Source: Deltaproteobacteria bacterium (GTDB taxonomy: Bacteria > Desulfobacterota > Desulfobaccia > Desulfobaccales > 0-14-0-80-60-11). Taken from it: a stretch of DNA of 6,922 bases. The notes below the pieces were generated by a model. That model saw nothing but the letters and a program-made list of their open reading frames with translations, was not told where the DNA came from and ran no database searches. The first letter of the stretch is position 1, and each line of letters starts with the position of its first letter. The position numbers were made by a program, and so were the translations under genes. The stretch is taken from contig VGSO01000159.1 in NCBI GenBank assembly GCA_016874945.1, positions 1-6,922 of the forward strand, read 5' to 3'. Shown here one piece after another: positions 1 through 5,762 of this stretch.

Positions 1-1170
1 GCCTCCACCGCTTCCTGCGTGCTGGCTTATTCCGGGGTGGAGTCGGTGCTCCAGACCGCCAGCCTGGTGCGCAGTTGGCGGGAGATCGGCAAGGCCTACA
101 TCTTTTTAGGCGTCACCGTGGGGATCTTGACCCCGGTGCTCGCGGCCCTGGCCCTGTCTGCGCCCATTGACTTTCGGGCTCACCAAGGGGACCTGATAAT
201 TTATTACTCCATCGTGGTCAACGGCCCCTTATTCGGCGTGGCCATGGCCGGCTTGGCCAGTCTCATCCTGCCCCTGGCCATGAACACCGCTTTTGTGGCC
301 TCTGCTGAACTCATGGAGCGGGTGGCCCACCGCTATGGCTTCCACTGGCTCACCGCCACCAACCGGCGCCAGTCCCTGTACCGCATTCATATAGCCAACG
401 CGGTCTTCTTTTCGGTGATCATCTTTGTCACCGGCAGCCAGCAGGAGACCCTGGCGGACATGTACGCCCTGGGGCTCATCGCCAGCTTCTGCATCAACAT
501 GGGCTCCCTCCTCATCTACCGCTACTTCATGGGCACCAAAGAAGTGATTCATTTTTACACTAGCCGCCTGATGACCCTCATCATGTGGGTGGTGTTTGTC
601 AGCTGTTTCATTTTCCTGGCCCTGAAAAAGCCCCACGGCACCCTCATGTGGGCCATCGTCACCGGCTTGGTGCTGGTGGCGGGGCTGCTCATCGCCCAGA
701 AGCGCGCCCCGGAGCGCCGGGAAAAGGAAAAGGGCGACAATGAAATGGAGCTCATCCTGTACCTGGCCCAATCCAGCGAGCCCGACGTCCACCTTTATTT
801 CAAACGGTCCGGCGAACCGGGGCACGAGATCAAAGACAACACCGTGTTCATCACCTTTTATTCCCCCCGGGCCGGCATCCCGCCCAAGATGGCCGCCAAC
901 CACTTCCGCCTGCCCCTGCTGCAGTTGAGCCTGTATCACCGGTTGGTAGCCCTGTTGCGGGTTATCGAATATGAGTTCGCCGACCGCCAGGTGATCGTGC
1001 ATCTGGGCTGGCCCCTGTCTTCCTGGATGGACCGCCTGGCCATCGGGGTCATGGTCTTCAACCTCATGCGCCTGCCCCGTTTATTCCCCAAATTCCGGTT
1101 CATCATGAGTTACATCGAGCCGCTCCCGTCGGCGGAGCCGCCCCATCCTCCTACCGGGGATGCCACTTGA
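1..1170 (+). CDS. APC-superfamily permease with soluble C-terminal tail (5' truncated)
   Basis: The reading frame is open from base 1, so the true start lies upstream; the 389 residues seen are the C-terminal part. The opening stretch AYSGVESVLQTASLVRSW resembles the broken sixth helix of APC-family amino acid/polyamine transporters (small-residue, Gly-Val-Glu pattern). Hydrophobic helices follow at roughly residues 31-54, 66-98, 128-145, 150-176, 190-208 and 215-233, about the number expected for the second half of a 12-helix carrier. A charged linker (ERREKEKGDNE) then leads to a polar domain of about 150 residues (236-389) that most amino acid permeases lack; it is presumably cytoplasmic and ends in a Pro-rich tail. 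It lacks an obvious USP-type nucleotide motif and I do not recognise it. The family assignment comes from motif and helix pattern; the substrate is unknown. The gene converges on the 108-residue minus-strand gene. Confidence 0.72.
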   Translation, partial: ASTASCVLAYSGVESVLQTASLVRSWREIGKAYIFLGVTVGILTPVLAALALSAPIDFRAHQGDLIIYYSIVVNGPLFGVAMAGLASLILPLAMNTAFVASAELMERVAHRYGFHWLTATNRRQSLYRIHIANAVFFSVIIFVTGSQQETLADMYALGLIASFCINMGSLLIYRYFMGTKEVIHFYTSRLMTLIMWVVFVSCFIFLALKKPHGTLMWAIVTGLVLVAGLLIAQKRAPERREKEKGDNEMELILYLAQSSEPDVHLYFKRSGEPGHEIKDNTVFITFYSPRAGIPPKMAANHFRLPLLQLSLYHRLVALLRVIEYEFADRQVIVHLGWPLSSWMDRLAIGVMVFNLMRLPRLFPKFRFIMSYIEPLPSAEPPHPPTGDAT

Positions 1171-1273
1171 TTTCTCACGCAAAGACGCAAAGAACACAAA
1201 GAGTGCTGGGGCACGGCGTTAACGCCGTCCCCCAGCATTTCTTCTTTCTTTGCTCCTTGGCCTTTGCGTGAGA
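1171..1273. repeat. 103-bp palindromic intergenic element with CTCACGCAAAG ends
   Basis: The whole space between the two convergent stop codons is one imperfect palindrome. The ends TCTCACGCAAAG (1173-1184) and CTTTGCGTGAGA (1262-1273) are perfect 12-bp inverted repeats. Inside the left end, ACGCAAAG occurs twice in tandem (1177-1192), followed by the variant AACACAAAG. Both arms are purine-rich when read inward and enclose a strong central hairpin. The element begins directly after the permease TGA and ends at the base before the TAA of the opposing gene. It has the look of a non-autonomous, REP/MITE-like intergenic repeat; similar CTCACGCAAAGACGCAAAG strings occur, as far as I recall, in several bacterial genomes. 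Confidence 0.75.
1205..1236. terminator. Probable bidirectional terminator hairpin between convergent genes
   Basis: Two 14-bp arms, GCTGGGGCACGGCG and CGCCGTCCCCCAGC, pair with one C-C mismatch around a TTAA loop. On the plus strand a pyrimidine-rich tract (ATTTCTTCTTTCTTT) follows at 1237-1251; on the minus strand the flank is also T-rich (CTCTTTGTGTTCTTT). The position between convergent stop codons suits termination of both transcripts. The T tract is interrupted, so efficiency is uncertain. The core GGGGCACGGCG is shared with the repeat at 1642-1700. Confidence 0.5.
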
Positions 1274-1600
1274 TTACTTTTTGACCTGGCTTTCAATCAG
1301 GTTGAGCCAATTCACCAGGGCCAGCCCGGAGGCGAATTCATCGTCGCCGGGGTGGGGCGAGCTGGTTTCGTCGATGATCGCGTCTTCGGTGACCAGGCAC
1401 ACCGGCCAGCCCGGGGCTCCGGGAGAAAGATGGCATCGGTCCAGGCAGCGGTAAACCGTGAAGGAACGGGAGTCGCAGCGGGCCAGGTATTTCCGGCCCC
1501 GGTGGGTCAGGGTCAGGGTCTGGTCGAACAGACCCAGTTCCCGGAAGAGGTCTTGAATCCGGCCCAGCAGTTCGGCAGGGGTCAACTGTTCCCATTCCAT
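1274..1600 (-). CDS. Hypothetical 108-residue protein
   Basis: I do not recognise this small protein. It is acidic to neutral, with no signal peptide and no membrane segment. The N-terminal part (about 1-22) looks like an amphipathic helix (MEWEQLTPAELLGRIQDLFREL); a beta-rich middle contains LTLTHRGRKYLARC and SFTVYRCLDRC; and the C-terminus (about 90-108) is again helical and ends in Lys-Lys. Three Cys lie near residues 42, 52 and 56, with no clear metal-binding spacing. No clear Shine-Dalgarno sequence precedes the ATG at 1600. An overlapping 91-residue frame starting at 1613 is Pro/Arg-rich and looks like a shadow. The stop codon abuts the palindromic element at 1171-1273. That it is a gene at all is inferred from the plausible protein composition and the absence of a better frame. 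Confidence 0.55.
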   Translation of the reverse strand: MEWEQLTPAELLGRIQDLFRELGLFDQTLTLTHRGRKYLARCDSRSFTVYRCLDRCHLSPGAPGWPVCLVTEDAIIDETSSPHPGDDEFASGLALVNWLNLIESQVKK

Positions 1601-1641
1601 AGACGCCGCTCATTTATAGGGGTTGCCCAAAGTAATTTCCC

Positions 1642-1700
1642 CGTAGGGGCACGGCGAGCCGTGCCCAAGGTACAGGGGCACAGCACGCGGTGCCCCTACG
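1642..1700. repeat. Double-hairpin GTAGGGGCA intergenic repeat
   Basis: The outer ends CGTAGGGGCA (1642-1651) and TGCCCCTACG (1691-1700) are a perfect 10-bp inverted repeat. Each half also folds alone: GGGCACGGC/GCCGTGCCC at 1647-1666 with a 2-base gap, and GGGGCAC/GTGCCCC at 1675-1696. The two halves therefore read as two copies of one GGGGCACGGC-type palindrome joined by an AAGGTACA spacer, the second diverged. The sequence is typical of short structured intergenic repeats, and its core recurs in the terminator-like hairpin at 1205-1236. Confidence 0.75.
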
Positions 1701-1742
1701 TCAAAAAACCATCGGAAAAAACTTTTGGCAATCGCTATATTT

Positions 1743-1835
1743 CTCACGCAAAAACGCCTGAGGGGCGAACCTCGGGTTCGCCCGCCGGGGTGAGTACCAG
1801 ATTCGCCCTTAGGGATCTTGGCGCCTGGGCGTGAG
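1743..1835. repeat. 93-bp intergenic element with CTCACGC ends and a 9-bp hairpin
   Basis: The ends CTCACGCAAAAACGCC (1743-1758) and, read on the other strand, CTCACGCCCAGGCGCC (1835-1820) match at 12 of 16 positions and point inward as an imperfect inverted repeat. Inside, GGGCGAACC (1763-1771) and GGTTCGCCC (1775-1783) form a 9-bp stem with a TCG loop. The right end lies one base after the stop codon of the kinase gene, so the element would form that transcript's 3' end. On the minus strand the hairpin is followed, 9 bases on, by TTTTT, which is a poor match to an intrinsic terminator. The ends and size match the element at 1171-1273, but the interior differs. The remaining bases of the 1601-1836 gap (1601-1641 and 1701-1742) show nothing I can assign. 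Confidence 0.65.
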
Positions 1836-1836
1836 G

Positions 1837-2775
1837 TTATAGGGGAAATTCTCCGAAGTGCTCCTCGTAGCGCTCCCGGAATTGCGCCATCTCCACCCGG
1901 TGTTCCTGGGTGCCCTGCTGCTCCACGCAGAAGCTGGCCAGCACTGCTCCCAGACGGGCGGCCTTCCGCCAGGAAAGCCCCTGAACCAGACCCTTCATCA
2001 GCCCGGCCCGGTAAGCGTCTCCGGCGCCCGTGGGGTCCAGCACCTGCTGGGGCGGAACCGCGGGAATCTCATCCCGCGCTTTGCTGGTGATAATCACCGA
2101 GCCCGCCTCTCCCAGGGTGGTGATGAGCACCCGGGTCAACCTTAGGATGTCGCTCTCGGCCACTCCCGTCTTGTTATGGAACATCTCCAGTTCGTAGTCG
2201 TTGGTGATAAGGGCCAGCGCGCCTTCTGCCATCTCTTTTAATTCCGGCCCGCCCCAGGCCGGAATGCTTTGACCGGGATCGAAAATGTAGGGCGTCCCTT
2301 GGGTCTTATAGAACTGGGAATAGGCGAGCATGTCCTCCAGGTTCCCCGGGGCAATGATAGCCAGGGCGGCGGACGGGTTCAGATCTTCAAAGGGGTACTC
2401 CGAGGGGTGTTTCATGGCTCCGGGGTTGAAGCCGGTGATCTGGTTGTCCGCCAGGTCCGTAGTAATGTAAGCGCCCGCGGTGAATTCCTGGTCAATTTCC
2501 TTGATCCCCTCCAGGGACAGGCCCAGGCCGGCCAGCCACTCCCGGTAGGGGCCGAAATCCTTGCCGCAGGTGGCCAGTATGACCGGTTTTTCCCCCAGAA
2601 GGGCCAGGTTGTAAGCGATATTGCCCGCGGTGCCCCCGAAGCGCTCGGTAAGGCCGTTCACCATGAAGCAGACGTTTAAGATGTGGACCTTTTCCGGCAG
2701 GATGTGGTCGGCAAACCGGCCGGGAAAGTCCATGATGCGGTCGTAGGCCAGGGAACCGGAAACAAAAAGGCGCAC
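1837..2775 (-). CDS. PfkB-family carbohydrate/adenosine-type kinase
   Basis: This is a soluble ATP-dependent kinase of the ribokinase/PfkB family, 312 residues, a normal length. It opens with a beta strand and the substrate-site motif RLFVSGSLAYDRI, has the family's Gly-rich N-terminal signature GGTAGNIAYNLALLG (about 47-61), and carries the second PfkB signature DPTGAGDAYRAGLMKG (about 247-262), whose GAGD aspartate (about 252) is the catalytic base and anion hole. Spacing and sequence lean toward the adenosine kinase/ribokinase branch rather than phosphofructokinase; the substrate cannot be fixed from sequence. I chose the GTG at 2775 because GAGGAG (2783-2788) lies 7 bases before it; an upstream in-frame TTG at 2790 is immediately next to that site and is unlikely. 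The DUF4239 gene ends 48 bp upstream on the same strand, so co-transcription is plausible. Confidence 0.88.
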   Translation of the reverse strand: MRLFVSGSLAYDRIMDFPGRFADHILPEKVHILNVCFMVNGLTERFGGTAGNIAYNLALLGEKPVILATCGKDFGPYREWLAGLGLSLEGIKEIDQEFTAGAYITTDLADNQITGFNPGAMKHPSEYPFEDLNPSAALAIIAPGNLEDMLAYSQFYKTQGTPYIFDPGQSIPAWGGPELKEMAEGALALITNDYELEMFHNKTGVAESDILRLTRVLITTLGEAGSVIITSKARDEIPAVPPQQVLDPTGAGDAYRAGLMKGLVQGLSWRKAARLGAVLASFCVEQQGTQEHRVEMAQFRERYEEHFGEFPL

Positions 2776-2823
2776 GGCAGTTCTCCTCAAAAGGCAATAC
2801 AGGAGGTCATCGCAATGGCTGAT

Positions 2824-3591
2824 CTAAGGGCCCTGCAATTCCAGCATCTTCTGATAGGCCCGGTCAAAGGGATCCGGAAGCACGTTGATGGTCCCGGAAA
2901 AAGGATTATTAATGTCGGCAATAAAGTAAATGAACGACAGCACAAAGAAAATGACGACAACTTCAAAAATTACCTGCGCCGGATTCTGCTGGATATTAGT
3001 GACATACAAACAGTAAATCATGGATAAAAAGCCAAAGACGATCAATACCCATACCGGCGGGTAGAGGTTGCCTTTAAGACATAATTCCCGGGCTGTCCGG
3101 TAACCGGATGCTTCGTGCAAGTAGGAACCCAAGCTGACGTACAGGTCATTATCACTCCCGTTCTTGGGTCGGGTCCGCAGATACCGGTCCCACACGATAT
3201 CGAAGCGCTTGCCGGTGGGCCCGTGCATCTGGGAATTTCGGTCCATCTCGGGCCATTCCTCATCCCGGACACCTTTGACATAATCCATCAGGGTCTGGCG
3301 AACGCCCTGGGAGTTGGGAAGGATGCTAGAAATCTGAAAGGCCCTCATCAAGGTGTTGGCTTCCTTAATCACGTCGGCTTTGGCATGGAGAAACGCGGAC
3401 CACAGGGTCACAATGGCAAAACCCAGGAAAAAGGCATAGAGCGTGGCAAAAAAGGAAAAAATACTGGAATGGATTTGCTGCCGGGAGACGAGTTCCGGGC
3501 GAAAGAACCGCTTTCGGAGAAACACCATCACTCCGGTGAGCAAGAGGCTGGTTAACAGGATAATGGAAAAAATGATAACGAACGGATTCAT
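2824..3591 (-). CDS. DUF4239 (bestrophin-like) membrane protein
   Basis: The 255-residue protein has the DUF4239 arrangement: two N-terminal helices (about 3-25 and 43-68, the second with FFATLYAFFLGFAIVTLW), a polar central region of about 110 residues rich in charged helices, then two C-terminal helices (about 178-197 and 207-225) ending in the family's D-x-x-x-PFSG signature (ADINNPFSGTINV, about 225-237). The family is distantly like bestrophin channels; its function is unknown. The ATG at 3591 is preceded only by a weak AGG. An in-frame ATG at 3612 would add seven residues, and an upstream start at 3687 would run into folC, so I prefer the start that begins directly with the hydrophobic helix (MNPFVIIF). 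It lies 64 bp after folC and may be in its transcript. A short promoter in that gap cannot be excluded; I saw no good match. Confidence 0.8.
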   Translation of the reverse strand: MNPFVIIFSIILLTSLLLTGVMVFLRKRFFRPELVSRQQIHSSIFSFFATLYAFFLGFAIVTLWSAFLHAKADVIKEANTLMRAFQISSILPNSQGVRQTLMDYVKGVRDEEWPEMDRNSQMHGPTGKRFDIVWDRYLRTRPKNGSDNDLYVSLGSYLHEASGYRTARELCLKGNLYPPVWVLIVFGFLSMIYCLYVTNIQQNPAQVIFEVVVIFFVLSFIYFIADINNPFSGTINVLPDPFDRAYQKMLELQGP

Positions 3592-3655
3592 GGCATGTTC
3601 GCCTGATGACATAAAAACCGCGTCGAAAAAATCTTCCTGATAATTGCAACCCGTC

Positions 3656-4951
3656 CTAAGCCTGCATAGCCGGAGGCAACCCCTCAAAATACTCTTTCGC
3701 TTCCCCCACGGTATAAAGCGACCCCGTGACCACGATGCGGTCCTGGGGACCCGCCAGGGACTGGGCGGCGCGGATGGCCTCAGCCACCCGGGGGATCATA
3801 AAAACTTCCACCTGGTACGGCCTGGCCCTGGCGGCCAAGTCCTTGGGGGTGGCGGCCCGGAAGTACCGGGGTTGGGTGAAGACCGCCGTTTGGGCCAGGG
3901 GCAGCAGCCGGCTCAGGACGCCGTCCGTGTCTTTGTCGGCCATGACGCCCATGACCAGGATGAGCCGCCCGTTGCGGTGCACGGTTTTCAACGCCTGGGC
4001 CAGGGTCAGGGCCGCGGCGGGGTTATGAGCGCCGTCCAGGATCACCCGGGGGTCCTGGGCCACCTGCTCCAGCCGCCCCGGCCACCAAGTCTGCTTAAGG
4101 CCCTCCCGGATGGCCGTCTCGGAAATGCTGAAACCCCGGCGGTTCAGCAGTTCCATGACCGCCAGGGCCACTCCGGCGTTGCCGTATTGATGCCGTCCCG
4201 GCAAACCGATCTCCAGGTCCTCCATTCTCAGGTCCAACCCTTGATAGGAAAATCGCCCCCGGCCCTTGCCCCGGGTCCGGAAGTCCTGCCCGCCCACGTA
4301 CATGGGCGCGTTCAGTTCCTCAGAGCGGCGGCGGAAAAGCTCCAGCACCACCTTCTGGCGGGCGAAGGTCACCAGGGGGGCGCCGGGCTTGATAATCCCC
4401 GCCTTCTCCCCGGCGATGGCCAGCAAGGTCTCCCCTAAAAATTCCTGATGATCCAGGGAAATATTGGTGATGACGCTCACCAGGGGCTGCACGATGTTGG
4501 TGGCGTCCAGCCGTCCTCCCATGCCGGTTTCCAGGATGATGGGGTCCGCGCCTTCCTGAAAAAAGTAAAGGAAGCCCATGGCCGCGGCAAATTCGAAAAA
4601 GGTGGGCGGCTCGGTGTTATCCGATACGGCCTTTACCGCGTTGATCAATTGCAGCAGGCGGTCTCCGGGGATGTCCCGGTCACCCAGGCGGTAGCGCTCC
4701 TGGAAGCGCACCAGGTGGGGGGAGGTGAACAGCCCCGCTTGATGGCCCGCCCGGGTAAGGATGGCCGAGAGCATGGCCGCCACCGAGCCTTTGCCGTTGG
4801 TCCCGGCGATGTGCAGATAGCGGCCCTCCTGGAAGGGAATCCCCAAATGCGCCAACAGCCTCAGGGTGGAGGACAGGCCGAACTTGATGCCGTATTTTTG
4901 CAGATCAAAGGCCCAGGCCGTGGCCGCGGTCAGGTCGGAGAACTCTTTCAT
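3656..4951 (-). CDS. folC: Bifunctional folylpolyglutamate/dihydrofolate synthase
   Basis: This cytoplasmic ligase adds glutamate to dihydropteroate (making dihydrofolate) and to reduced folates, using ATP. At 431 residues it has the usual length. The Mur-ligase-like order is complete: P-loop AGTNGKGS (49-56), the TSPHLVRFQER folate-loop region (76-86), ETGMGGRLDATN (141-152), NISLDHQEFLG (163-173), EKAGIIK (182-188) whose first Lys (about 183) matches the carbamylated Mg-site lysine, the linker LPGRHQYGNAGVAL (250-263), WPGRLE (290-295), LDGAHNPAA (305-313) and VTGSLYTVGE near the C-terminus. No key residue appears missing. A Shine-Dalgarno-like AAGGAAGG precedes the ATG at 4951, and its first bases overlap the stop codon of the BamE-like gene 10 bp upstream, which points to translational coupling. 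Whether both activities are present rests on family knowledge; the motifs fit a bacterial bifunctional FolC. Confidence 0.96.
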   Translation of the reverse strand: MKEFSDLTAATAWAFDLQKYGIKFGLSSTLRLLAHLGIPFQEGRYLHIAGTNGKGSVAAMLSAILTRAGHQAGLFTSPHLVRFQERYRLGDRDIPGDRLLQLINAVKAVSDNTEPPTFFEFAAAMGFLYFFQEGADPIILETGMGGRLDATNIVQPLVSVITNISLDHQEFLGETLLAIAGEKAGIIKPGAPLVTFARQKVVLELFRRRSEELNAPMYVGGQDFRTRGKGRGRFSYQGLDLRMEDLEIGLPGRHQYGNAGVALAVMELLNRRGFSISETAIREGLKQTWWPGRLEQVAQDPRVILDGAHNPAAALTLAQALKTVHRNGRLILVMGVMADKDTDGVLSRLLPLAQTAVFTQPRYFRAATPKDLAARARPYQVEVFMIPRVAEAIRAAQSLAGPQDRIVVTGSLYTVGEAKEYFEGLPPAMQA

Positions 4952-4961
4952 CCGTCCTTCC

Positions 4962-5423
4962 TTAGTATTCCTTGTACTCGTAACTCATCATGGTTTCCCC
5001 GTCGGGCTTGAAGCGGATGGACAAGGTGCTGCGCAGCTCTTTGCCCTCCTTTTTCCGCGGCAATGTTTTTATTTGCTTTTTCTCGTCCAGGTAAAAAGGA
5101 TTGGAAGACTCTTGATGAGTCATCACTGGCTGCCGATCTTCGGGTTTAGTGGGGAGGGCGGGCGCGTCTTTAAAGCTGGCATACTTAAAAATCGGGCCTT
5201 CCGGCGTGCGGATCACCTCCTGGGGCTCCCCGAAGTAGAGGAGGATCTCATGCTTGGTGGTGACCCCGTTTTTAAGGCGCTGCACGTGACGGGGGTTGAT
5301 GGTTTGGCCCGTGGCGCCCTTCCAGTCGGCCCCCAGGAGAAGGGGCAGCAGCATGACCGCCAGGGAGAGGGCCAGGGCCCGCGGCGGCCTGCCTCGCCAG
5401 TATCGGTTGATCGCCTGAAACAT
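4962..5423 (-). CDS. BamE/SmpA-like exported protein
   Basis: The 153-residue protein begins with a basic stretch and a hydrophobic run (RALALSLAVMLLPLLLG, about 15-31) that reads as a signal peptide or signal anchor. There is no cysteine there, so it is not a typical lipoprotein. Residues about 47-83 carry the BamE (SmpA/OmlA) fold pattern, with V-x-x-L-x-x-G-x-T-x-x-E-I-L-x-x-F-G-x-P, then a strand with aromatic residues. The end, LSIRFKPDGETMMSYEY (134-150), matches the closing beta strands of that fold (a strand, a D-G turn, a strand). A polar insertion of about 45 residues (85-130), rich in Pro and Lys, separates the two. The family typically sits in the periplasm on the outer-membrane side; true BamE assists barrel assembly, but this could be any BamE-like small protein. 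A strong GGGAGGT lies 8 bases before the ATG. It is followed directly by folC. Confidence 0.68.
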   Translation of the reverse strand: MFQAINRYWRGRPPRALALSLAVMLLPLLLGADWKGATGQTINPRHVQRLKNGVTTKHEILLYFGEPQEVIRTPEGPIFKYASFKDAPALPTKPEDRQPVMTHQESSNPFYLDEKKQIKTLPRKKEGKELRSTLSIRFKPDGETMMSYEYKEY

Positions 5424-5457
5424 GGATGGTTACCTCCCGAAGGCCGTAAATAATACC

Positions 5458-5485
5458 GTTTTCGGTTTTCGGTTTTCAGTTTTCG
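5458..5485. repeat. GTTTTCG heptamer tandem repeat, 4 units
   Basis: Four units of 7 bp, GTTTTCG, GTTTTCG, GTTTTCA, GTTTTCG, run without gaps, followed by a decayed GTTAAAA. On the minus strand this is CGAAAAC repeated, sitting about 35-60 bases upstream of the BamE-like start codon, in what would be its leader or promoter region. Confidence 0.85.
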
Positions 5486-5678
5486 GTTAAAAGAAATTGT
5501 ATTATCAATGAGTTAGCCATAGAATTAGTTACATTTGAAGCTGAACTTGGTAAATCATTCTTGCCCTCTAGATATCAAAAACAGCCGGGGGCTTTCAAGA
5601 TCCTTGCGGCTCCTCCGCCATATATCCCAAGTCTTTTGACCGGTTTCCAGGCGCTGGTTAATTTTCGTATTTTAACCT

Positions 5679-5762
5679 CTGTTCCCTGTTCCCTGTCCCC
5701 TGTCCCCTGTCCCCTATTCCCTGTCCCCTATTCCCTGATCCCTGATCCCTGATCCCTGATCC
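5679..5762. repeat. CTGNNCC heptamer tandem array, 12 units
   Basis: Twelve contiguous 7-bp units: CTGTTCC twice, CTGTCCC three times, CTATTCC, CTGTCCC, CTATTCC, then CTGATCC four times. Variants are grouped, suggesting growth by local duplication. A thirteenth decayed unit, CTAACTC (5763-5769), is inside the DUF1614 gene and contains its stop codon (TAG on the minus strand). On the minus strand the array is a run of GGG or GGGG tracts every 7 bases. Confidence 0.92.

Larger units (their letters stand above)
5424..5762. other. 339-bp gene-free gap with repeats at both ends
   Basis: The gap lies between the DUF1614 stop codon and the BamE-like start. It holds the ribosome-binding site of the BamE-like gene (5430s), a GTTTTCG heptamer array, an AT-rich middle (about 5486-5680), and a CTGNNCC heptamer array. 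The middle is open in one plus-strand frame from about 5453 to 5752, with no ATG, and reads in part ELAIELVTFEAELGK. It could be the remnant of a gene, but I recognise nothing in it. The promoter of the folC cluster probably lies here on the minus strand; no strong -35/-10 pair was found. Confidence 0.6.

Noticed and set aside
229..1002. Minus-strand open frame of 257 codons inside the permease gene
   Set aside because: His/Gly/Asp-rich composition typical of the antisense of a GC-rich gene; the plus-strand frame has clear membrane helices.
1763..1783. Intrinsic terminator of the kinase gene
   Set aside because: The 9-bp stem is good, but on the minus strand the T run comes 9 bases after it, unlike a standard terminator; kept only as part of the repeat element.
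1250..1834. Plus-strand open frame of 194 codons across the orphan gene and the repeats
   Set aside because: It runs antisense to the 108-residue gene and through hairpin repeats; its Gly/Gln/Arg-rich translation looks like a shadow.
2776..2790. TTG start for the kinase at 2790
   Set aside because: The TTG abuts the GAGGAG ribosome-binding site that serves the GTG at 2775, which also starts directly at the family's first beta strand.
3644..5011. Plus-strand open frames opposite folC
   Set aside because: They are antisense to a gene with every FolC motif and have low-complexity composition.
5571..5598. Possible minus-strand promoter (TTGAAA, 16-base gap, GATATC) for the BamE-like gene
   Set aside because: The -10 match is poor, and it would leave a leader of about 140 bases through the GTTTTCG array; not strong enough to list.
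5679..5762. CRISPR array
   Set aside because: The units are contiguous 7-mers with no spacers, so this is a simple tandem repeat.
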